A DNA stretch of 64,000 nt from Flavivirga abyssicola. Lineage in GTDB: Bacteria > Bacteroidota > Bacteroidia > Flavobacteriales > Flavobacteriaceae. Below are positions 58,248 to 64,000 of the stretch, one piece after another. Position 1 is the first letter of the stretch. Each line of letters opens with the position of its first letter. Made by a program: the position numbers and the translations under genes. The DNA lies in assembly GCF_030540775.2 (NCBI RefSeq), contig NZ_CP141266.1, positions 1,475,001 through 1,539,000 on the forward strand. The letters run 5' to 3'. The notes below the pieces were generated by a model. It was not told the DNA's origin. It searched no databases and was given only the letters and a program-made list of their open reading frames with translations.

Positions 58248-58608
58248 AATTTTTCCTTTATTGCCTCAATTTAATAGGTTTTCTCTTTAATGCATGGTAA
58301 CAATTATATAAACGCACTTTATGGCGTTTATTTCTAATATACAAACCAAATATAAGAAATATCTTTCTCTATTTATGCCATCATATTTTACCAATAAAAA
58401 GGGGACATTTATGTAAAATTAAGTATGGTTTCTTTGCTTTATGTACTGCTTGAAAAGTTTTATAAAAACATCTCAGAATCAAAGAATTCCTTTATCGAGA
58501 TATTAATCCTCATAACGCTAGTATTTACTAGTGCCGTACCAAGTAAGAAAAAATAAGATGGTTATCTATTTTCGCACTACCAGTTACAAACTGGCGGGAG
58601 CAGTTATT
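58248..58608. other. 361-base spacer with half of an attC-like palindrome
   Basis: From 58292 the sequence reads GCATGGTAACAATTATATAA then ACGCACTTTATGGCGTTTAT to about 58331. It closely matches 63017-63053, but the pairing arm present at 63069-63093 is missing here. The middle (58340-58570) shows nothing recognisable, and 58580-58594 is the second CCAGTT hairpin. The palindrome appears to be truncated. Confidence 0.55.
58580..58594. repeat. CCAGTT hairpin, second copy
   Basis: CCAGTTACAAACTGG, followed by CGGGAGC, is one base different from the hairpin at 57003-57017. The two copies flank the two-gene stretch 57.1-58.3 kb in the same orientation. Confidence 0.65.
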
Positions 58609-60252
58609 TCATTCACTTAAAGAGAATAGTACATCATAGGAATTTTGTCCCGATATCTTACATCCATCAATGTTTCCTTTGCTGTTTCTTGTAAATTCTA
58701 TACGGCTAATGTATGATAAATCAGTTATGAAACTATCTTTGTCTATTGGCTTTAATTCTATGTCTCTATTAAAGTTATGAGTAGCTATTAGTTTATTATC
58801 TTTTATTATAAATTCATAGGACGTTTCAACTTCATCACTTTTATAAATTCCTTTAAGTTCTTGTAAATCTATATTAGCATATTTTGGCGGATTTAGAGTT
58901 ACTTTTTTTGCAGGATAATAAAAGTCTGAAAAATGCCAATTAAGACTATCTTTTATAAACTTTAACTTACTATGTGCTCTGGCTGGAAATTCAAATTCAT
59001 TTTTTCCCGATACAGGTAGTTTCAATTTATCATCATAACCATAACTCTTAAAAAAGAGAGAGTCTTGTTCGGCTAAAATAGTTATATATAAACCTGGAAA
59101 AACTTGATAGTCTCCTTCAAACTTTTTTAAAGTCTTATTTGTATAATTTGGCCGTTCTTTTTTAATAGGCTCTTTAATGTAATTAGATAAAAAAACATCT
59201 AATAATCCATAAGAGATATTTAAAGGATTGAATGATTCAAAATTACCAGAAACCACAATATTAAGTTTGTGTTCTGGCACTCTTAACAAATACGATCTAT
59301 AACCTGCATCTCCACCTCCGTGAAAAATAACATCTAAACCTTTATATATTTTTAATTCTTGACCTAAAGCATAAGGAATTATCTCTCCATCGTTTAAACG
59401 ACTTTTAGTTTCCATTTTTTTAAATATGCTATTACTTCCAATGATTGGATTGTCAAAGTTATTAGCCCAAAGAGACAAATCGCTTATTGTAGTATAAAGT
59501 CCTGTAGATCCTACAATAGATCTATTAATTGGAATGTAATAATACTCGTTATTTTGTTTAACATAAGAAAGCGCTTTGTTTTTTACCACTAGACTTGGAT
59601 CATCTAAAAACAGGCTGTTTTTCATACTTAGAGGCTTAAAAATCCTTTTGTGAGCAAACTTAGCAAAAGTCATCCCAGAAACACGCTTCACAATTTCTGC
59701 TAACAGGACATAACCCGAATTACAATACTGAAACCTAGAGCCTGGTATAAAATTTAATCCTTTTTGTCTTAATAATAGATTTACCATTTGTGTTTGACTT
59801 GTACAATCTAAATCTGTTCTACCTTTAAGACTATTTAAATCTGTATTATCTCTAAATCCGCTAGTGTGGTTTAGAAAATGCCTAATGGTTATATTATAAG
59901 GTAATCCGTTGAGTTCGGGCAAATATTTTGTAATGTCATCATCTATAGAAAGTTTTCCTTCATCTTCTAATAATAAAATTGAGAATGCAGTAAATTGTTT
60001 TGATATAGACCCTACAACAAATTTTGTGGAATCTGTTATAGGGATCATATGTTCTAAATTTGAATAACCCTTATTCTTTTTATAGATGACGTTTCCATCT
60101 TTGACTACAGAAATAGCTATTCCGGGATTATTTTTAATTAGATATTCATTAAGTAATACCTCTATTTTTTGAACATTGATATCTTGCGATTGATTTTGCG
60201 CAAAAACAGAAAAGGTTAATAAAGTAAAGATTGATAAAAAAAGCGTTTTCAT
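58609..60252 (-). CDS. secreted beta-lactamase-fold serine hydrolase
   Basis: A 547-residue protein. A signal peptide (KTLFLSIFTLLTFSVFAQ) precedes a class C beta-lactamase/DD-peptidase-like domain with SISK in FVVGSISKQFTAFSI (SxxK), YCN in FQYCNSGYVLLAEIV (YxN) and HGGGDAGYRSYL (HxG-type motif). A C-terminal beta-rich domain (about 370-547) follows, as in esterase/D-aminopeptidase relatives. The substrate is unknown. The AraC-type regulator lies just upstream on the same strand, with a 13-bp inverted repeat between them. Confidence 0.87.
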   Translation of the reverse strand: MKTLFLSIFTLLTFSVFAQNQSQDINVQKIEVLLNEYLIKNNPGIAISVVKDGNVIYKKNKGYSNLEHMIPITDSTKFVVGSISKQFTAFSILLLEDEGKLSIDDDITKYLPELNGLPYNITIRHFLNHTSGFRDNTDLNSLKGRTDLDCTSQTQMVNLLLRQKGLNFIPGSRFQYCNSGYVLLAEIVKRVSGMTFAKFAHKRIFKPLSMKNSLFLDDPSLVVKNKALSYVKQNNEYYYIPINRSIVGSTGLYTTISDLSLWANNFDNPIIGSNSIFKKMETKSRLNDGEIIPYALGQELKIYKGLDVIFHGGGDAGYRSYLLRVPEHKLNIVVSGNFESFNPLNISYGLLDVFLSNYIKEPIKKERPNYTNKTLKKFEGDYQVFPGLYITILAEQDSLFFKSYGYDDKLKLPVSGKNEFEFPARAHSKLKFIKDSLNWHFSDFYYPAKKVTLNPPKYANIDLQELKGIYKSDEVETSYEFIIKDNKLIATHNFNRDIELKPIDKDSFITDLSYISRIEFTRNSKGNIDGCKISGQNSYDVLFSLSE

Positions 60253-60315
60253 TTTTGTTTTATTTTAAATTCAAGACAAAAGTGAAAAGAAGTTGTTAGT
60301 ATGGCGTACAACTAA

Positions 60316-60380
60316 ATAAAGTAGTACGCTTTTTTATACTATAAATGCGTGTTACTTTTTTAGAGAACGTACTACTTTAT
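60316..60380. promoter_or_regulatory. 13-bp inverted repeat upstream of the serine hydrolase
   Basis: ATAAAGTAGTACG (60316-60328) is the exact reverse complement of CGTACTACTTTAT (60368-60380), with a third partial copy GCGTACAACT near 60305. It lies between the AraC-type gene and the hydrolase start, 64-128 bases upstream of the ATG. It is a plausible binding site for the adjacent regulator. Confidence 0.6.
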
Positions 60381-60396
60381 GTTAAGGTGTTTGTTA

Positions 60397-61530
60397 TCAA
60401 ATACTTGATCGATACTCAGTTGGTGTTAAACCTGTATGTTTTTTAAAAGCCTTATTGAAAGGAGATTTAGAATTAAAGCCAACATCGTACAAAATTTCTA
60501 AAATAGTAAGGTTTTTATTTGAAGGGGTTTCTATTAATGTTATCGCTTTTTTTATACGATACGTTGTTATGAAATCGAAAAAATGCTGATTTAGATGATG
60601 ATTGATTAAAATAGATAATTCTCGTGAGGACATTCCAAATTGATAAGCCAATTTCTGAATAGTTAATGAAGCATCAAGAAAGGGTTCTTTCTCTTCCATA
60701 AAATGCTGCAGCTTTTGGATTTGTGACTTTACAACACTATCAACTTCTGTAACTAAATCCGTTTTTTTTAGTTCTTCATTTACTAAAAGATGTCTAGTAT
60801 CTATAGCCTTAAATAACTCTGGTTGGTACATACTTTTCAATACAATCCAAAATAGAAAGCCTAATAAAACTAATATAAGTAATAATCTCATTAAATTTAA
60901 AGTATCTATATCACTACCTATAAATTTATACAATTGTTTAAATTGGGAAAATGCAAAAATAAATGAAACAACTAAGGTTAATTGATATAACCATTTGTAG
61001 TTAAAAGAAGTTGTATTTGAATAATTCTCTATAAGTAGCTTTTTGTATTTTTTTAGTTCAATAAACATTAAAACCAAGTAAAATAAGCTAATAAGTGTAC
61101 TAACTACATAGCTAATTTTAACTTCAATTTGAGAGTTGAAATTTTCAGTAAAAAGAACTCTTTCACTTTCACTAACGCCATAAAATCTAGGGGTAAATAT
61201 TAAAATGCCAATAATTAAAGGAAGTAAGTGTAAGAGGTGTATAAAACGAAGTTTAAAATCTGAATATATATTAGATAATAGATACAAAAAAAGTAACGGA
61301 CTAGATAAATCAATAGTTTGATCTCGTAACATTTCAAGAACAGTTGGAAACTCTATATATTGAGAATAGAAGAAAACACTAATATGTATTGCAAATACAA
61401 TAAAATAAATGGCTAATAATCTGTTTGCTATTTTATTTTTAGATTTTACAGTTAGTAAAAAAAAGGATAGTAGCACAGAAAAAACCAGAATAACTAAAGT
61501 AATAGTACCTACTATAGTAAGTTTATCCAT
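60397..61530 (-). CDS. membrane-bound AraC-family regulator
   Basis: A 377-residue protein. The N-terminal 235 residues contain about seven hydrophobic helices (VGTITLVILVFSVLLSFFLL, LLAIYFIVFAIHISVFFY, LLHLLPLIIGILIF and others). The C-terminal 100 residues are an AraC/XylS DNA-binding domain with LTIQKLAYQFGMSSRELSIL and ILEILYDVGFNSKSPFNKAF. Such 7TM-AraC proteins are frequent in flavobacteria and probably sense envelope signals. It probably controls the downstream hydrolase. It starts 47 bases from the end of the frameshifted lipoprotein. Confidence 0.85.
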   Translation of the reverse strand: MDKLTIVGTITLVILVFSVLLSFFLLTVKSKNKIANRLLAIYFIVFAIHISVFFYSQYIEFPTVLEMLRDQTIDLSSPLLFLYLLSNIYSDFKLRFIHLLHLLPLIIGILIFTPRFYGVSESERVLFTENFNSQIEVKISYVVSTLISLFYLVLMFIELKKYKKLLIENYSNTTSFNYKWLYQLTLVVSFIFAFSQFKQLYKFIGSDIDTLNLMRLLLILVLLGFLFWIVLKSMYQPELFKAIDTRHLLVNEELKKTDLVTEVDSVVKSQIQKLQHFMEEKEPFLDASLTIQKLAYQFGMSSRELSILINHHLNQHFFDFITTYRIKKAITLIETPSNKNLTILEILYDVGFNSKSPFNKAFKKHTGLTPTEYRSSI

Positions 61531-61577
61531 TTTTATAGAGTTTTATTGTTTTTGTAATTGTACATAACAATTGTTAG

Positions 61578-62318
61578 CTAATGTTTTTTAATCAGTTTTA
61601 TATTTTCTTCAGTTGTCGTTAAGAAACTAAAATTTTTGTTTTCCTTTTCTATAGTTCTGTCGATAATCATTATGCTATCAGTCAGTTTTTTTACTTTCCA
61701 TAACTTCTCAACTTTATCAAAATCGCTTCGCAACTTCATAGTCAAAAATTCAGCTGAATTACTGATGTCAATGCTTGATTTAGAAACTTGATAAAAATTA
61801 GGTAGATGAAATAGTATCTCCTTTAATTTCGTAAAATGGTGGATATTGAAAATCACTTTCAGAAATTCCTGATGGTGCAGATAGTGGTGGTGGTGGTTTT
61901 GGCAAACTGTCATTCAAGTATAAATCATAGTTTTTTCCTCAATCCAAATTCCGTTTAATAACTCTTTATTCCATTGAACTTGCCTTTTTTCAAGAGTTAC
62001 TTCATAGTTTTTTTCAGAAATTAAAAGTCCTTTCAGGGTGTTCTTGTCAATTTGCTTAATTGCAATTACTTGTCCATCAAAAACTAATAAGTCATTATTC
62101 TCAAAAGATGTAATACGCCAAGGTAAATTTCTGTCACTATATTCGAAGATAGTATATGTTGAGTCTTTAAATTCAATAGTTAATGTGTCTTTTTCTCCAA
62201 TTGAGGTCATATTAAAAGTATTTCCTCTTAATTCATCAGCGATGTCAACCCGTTCAACATTTTTTTGACAACTAAACAGCATTAAAATTAGAAGTGAAAT
62301 TATTGTCGGTTTGTTCAT
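61578..62318 (-). pseudogene. lipoprotein gene broken by two compensating frameshifts
   Basis: The first 134 codons (62318-61914) give a lipoprotein with lipobox MLFSC followed by QKNV, then stop at TGA. The same frame resumes to 61578. Between about 61930 and 61810 a different frame gives a sensible proline-rich stretch, YDLYLNDSLPKPPPPLSAPS then ISESDFQYPPFYEI. One missing A in the GAAAAAACT run and one extra T at CCTAAT would restore a single protein of about 246 residues. The His-rich reading MTVCQNHHHH is an artefact of the shift. The cause is either real decay or sequencing errors. The function is unknown. The unit is bounded by GTTAGCTAA and TTAGCTAAC. Confidence 0.7.
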
Positions 62319-62328
62319 TTTTAAATGT

Positions 62329-62519
62329 TAGCTAACGTTAAATATATGGCAAGTGGAGCAGAAAATAAGCGATTATTTTCTTTTAGCCACAAGCCAAATC
62401 TTTTGCATTTTGTTTTTAATTTTTATACCAAATCAAAAGATTTGGCGATTTTGCAAATAGACAATAAGCTTTTGGTTAAACACTAATTACCCTATTTGCT
62501 ATATATAGTGTTCTAGCCA
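62329..62519 (-). repeat. attC-like imperfect palindrome between two cassette-like genes
   Basis: AACGTTAAATATATGGCAAG near 62335 pairs imperfectly with the stretch CTATTTGCTATATATAGTGTT near 62492, read as two parts. Inner inverted repeats CCAAATCTTTTG and CAAAAGATTTGG lie around 62393-62443. The spacer carries no gene. The left end is part of the boundary TTAGCTAAC (62328-62336) and the right end is GTTCTAGCCA (62510-62519). Confidence 0.5.
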
Positions 62520-62520
62520 G

Positions 62521-63009
62521 TTATTTTATCTTGTTTTCGAGGAATTTGAGGTCATTTTTTAACAACGCATTTAAACAATCTAAAACATCTTGTTTGGTTT
62601 GTCCAGTAATGTCAGTCAAATAATTTTCATTCATTTTTTCCGATAAACCAAAAAACTTCTTCACCATTTTTGGACGTTTATAAAAAATATACCATTCTTT
62701 TCCATCTATTGCTGAAATTGCAATTCCATTTTTATTGTTTTTATTTTCGATTTCTAATGAAGGAGAAAAATAGATTTCATTTTCTTTAGAAGAACTCATG
62801 CGTTTTAAGTAATCATCCCAACCAATTGAATGAAACTTTTCAATCACTTTCTCTTTTTCTATATCACCCAATTCAATTATGTCTTTTTTAAAAGGGTCAC
62901 AAAATGATGCTCTAAATTCCATTTTCTCTATTTTAATTGATCTATCATTTTCTTGATTTCTACAGGAAAAAAGTAAAAAGAAACTCAGAACTATTAATAC
63001 TTTTTTCAT
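62521..63009 (-). CDS. small lipoprotein in cassette-like unit
   Basis: About 162 residues from the ATG at 63007-63009 (a longer ORF would put the lipoprotein signal internally). The lipobox is FLLFSC followed by RNQENDR. The body (MEFRASFCDPFKKDIIELGD, then EWYIFYKRPKMVKKFFGL) is unfamiliar. The C-terminal QTKQDVLDCLNALLKN is helical. The unit is bounded by GTTCTAGCCA at its 3' side and TGGCTACAAC at its 5' side, inverted with 9 of 10 matches. Confidence 0.65.
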   Translation of the reverse strand: MKKVLIVLSFFLLFSCRNQENDRSIKIEKMEFRASFCDPFKKDIIELGDIEKEKVIEKFHSIGWDDYLKRMSSSKENEIYFSPSLEIENKNNKNGIAISAIDGKEWYIFYKRPKMVKKFFGLSEKMNENYLTDITGQTKQDVLDCLNALLKNDLKFLENKIK

Positions 63010-63013
63010 TAAT

Positions 63014-63093
63014 TGGCTACAACAATTGTATAAACACACTTTATGGCGTTTATTCAGAAATATTAGGGAATAAACTCCATAAAGTGCATTTAT
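63014..63093 (-). repeat. attC-like long hairpin
   Basis: The 25 bases at 63030-63054 (ending GGCGTTTATT) pair with 63069-63093 (starting AATAAACTCC) with four mismatches, around a 14-base loop. The outer end at 63014-63023 is the boundary TGGCTACAAC. The stop codon of the next gene (63090-63092) lies inside the far arm. The same left arm occurs at 58297-58332 without a partner. Confidence 0.6.
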
Positions 63094-63917
63094 TTTCTAT
63101 ATTTTATTTTCCTTTTGAAATTTCTATTGATCTTTTTATTCTTAAATTCTCCATCAATTTTATTTACAGCATATATCTTTTGTTCAGTCCAATTCCCTAA
63201 TTTGTCATATTTATACTCGACTTGATAGTAGGTATTGTCATTTTTATTCCAATTTCTTGGATAAAGTATACAATCTCCGTACTCGTTATATTTATTATTA
63301 TTAGTTTCTTTTGTTTTTTTATTTGAAATTATTTTTGAAACTGATTCATTTATTTTTTTTCCAGAACCATTATAAACTCTCCAAATCTTTTTATTTTCTT
63401 CATAATAGTATTGAGTTGTTTCATATCCTAAGAGTTGATTGTTAGAATTGAAAAGTTTTGATAATGTTTTATTTTTTAAAGAGTCGTTTTGAATAATCTC
63501 AAAATCTATTAAATTTCCATTTTTATCTATTGTTCTCGATTCTATCCTTCCATTTTCATCATATTTGTACTTTGTTAATTTGAATCTCCAACCAACTGTA
63601 GGGATTTTGCTATTGAAAGACCTATAAATCAGATTTCTATTTTTATTAAAAATAAAAATTAATTCAGCATTGAACTCTGAATTTTTATATCTCTTCTCAG
63701 AAATTGTATCTAGGTTTTTAGAATAAAGAATTATAGATTTTTGGTATTCGGTACTACTACTATTATAAAAAGTATAATTTTTAATTATTTTTGAAGGAAC
63801 TCCAAATTTGATATTATAACTATCGTGAGTATCAGTGTTAAATGATTCTTTTTGTTGTGCATTCAATTTTGAAATAAAAATGATGAATAAACCTAAAAGT
63901 ATAATTTCTCTTTTCAT
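63090..63917 (-). CDS. secreted YD-repeat-like protein
   Basis: About 275 residues from the ATG at 63915-63917, which starts a signal peptide (KREIILLGLFIIFISKLNAQ). The body holds several YD/RHS-like segments: YKYDENGRIESRTIDKNGNL, SNNQLLGYETTQYYYEENKK, YNEYGDCILYPRNWNKNDN and YKYDKLGNWTEQKIYAVNK. These form beta-hairpin repeats as in small RHS-like or MORN-like secreted proteins. It lacks a toxin domain. It is the first cassette-like gene at the right edge of the window. Confidence 0.7.
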   Translation of the reverse strand: MKREIILLGLFIIFISKLNAQQKESFNTDTHDSYNIKFGVPSKIIKNYTFYNSSSTEYQKSIILYSKNLDTISEKRYKNSEFNAELIFIFNKNRNLIYRSFNSKIPTVGWRFKLTKYKYDENGRIESRTIDKNGNLIDFEIIQNDSLKNKTLSKLFNSNNQLLGYETTQYYYEENKKIWRVYNGSGKKINESVSKIISNKKTKETNNNKYNEYGDCILYPRNWNKNDNTYYQVEYKYDKLGNWTEQKIYAVNKIDGEFKNKKINRNFKRKIKYRK

Positions 63918-63925
63918 AGTGTAAT

Positions 63926-64000
63926 TAATCCTAACTGTTTGATATAAAAATAGTGCGATTTTATGCACGAGGATTTTCAGCAGGAAAATCAGGCGTAACA
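63926..64000 (-). repeat. start of another palindromic spacer at the window edge
   Basis: AATCCTAAC (63927-63935) precedes CTGTTTGATA, and GAGGATTTTC...GAAAATCAGG (about 63971-63993) starts an inverted repeat that runs off the window. It suggests that the cassette-like array continues to the right. Confidence 0.4.

Noticed and set aside
61578-61913. A separate His-rich protein starting MTVCQNHHHHYL
   Set aside because: The His run comes from reading CCACCACCACC out of frame. The alternative frame gives a proline-rich continuation of the lipoprotein, and the ATG directly follows the TGA caused by a frameshift.
1-64000. CRISPR arrays or cas genes
   Set aside because: No regularly spaced direct repeats with unique spacers and no Cas-like protein were seen. 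The repeats present are isolated palindromes.
1-64000. rRNA operon, phage genes or a full insertion sequence
   Set aside because: No rRNA core sequences, phage structural genes or transposase reading frames are visible in the window.

Overview
The window reads as chromosomal DNA of a marine-type Flavobacteriaceae (Bacteroidota). The evidence is a low GC content, start regions without Shine-Dalgarno sequences, many promoter boxes of the flavobacterial -7 form TAnnTTTG, a type IX secretion C-terminal domain, a PorZ homologue, SusC-like/TonB receptors with N-terminal carboxypeptidase-like domains, and NADP glutamate dehydrogenase. I cannot name the genus.

Layout. 0-4.6 kb: an SOS-type operon on the minus strand (umuC, umuD, then a GNAT acetyltransferase cut by the window edge), two small envelope proteins, and an HTH regulator with two DUF2975 membrane proteins behind a double operator. 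4.6-17 kb: the biotin locus, with bioF, a DUF2007 zinc-ribbon protein, bioD and bioA together, then a two-gene unknown envelope unit, a beta-ketoacyl synthase, an NfeD/flotillin pair, a hypothetical gene and bioB. 17-28 kb: a JmjC/cupin protein, recX, a lamin-tail T9SS cargo protein, a heme-type TonB receptor, recO, porZ and gdhA. 28-32.5 kb: an outer-membrane beta-barrel, a trans-sulfuration enzyme, a DUF3298-like lipoprotein, a DinB-like protein and an ArsC-like protein.

32.5-38.3 kb: a stretch of accessory genes (hydrolase, LuxR regulator, tandem MORN/YwqK-type secreted proteins) bounded by a 3' fragment of tRNA-Asn on one side and two intact tRNA-Asn genes on the other. This is the geometry left by tRNA-targeted integration, although no integrase is visible. 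38.3-51 kb: rseP, then a metal locus: SCO1-like, feoA, feoB, a 45-residue FeoB-associated Cys-rich protein, a DtxR-type repressor divergent from a TonB receptor across a 34-bp palindrome, a thioredoxin-like protein, and a manganese/iron/zinc ABC transporter whose two permeases both carry C-terminal winged-helix-like tails. 51-57 kb: yraN, a TlpA-like protein, mfd and a TerB-like protein.

57-64 kb: small, unrelated, same-strand genes separated by long imperfect palindromes. For three of these genes the sequence at the 5' boundary is the reverse complement of that at the 3' boundary (12/12, 9/9 and 9/10 bases). This is the arrangement expected for integron gene cassettes, so the region is proposed as an integrase-less, integron-like cassette array. 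It is the most interesting candidate in the window.

A second theme is a family of short palindromic repeats (core like TTCAGAGCGTAGCGAAGAATCT) scattered between genes and also found inside bioF, the beta-ketoacyl synthase and mfd. In the last two they encode nearly the same peptide (SEHSEAS/SEHSEES).
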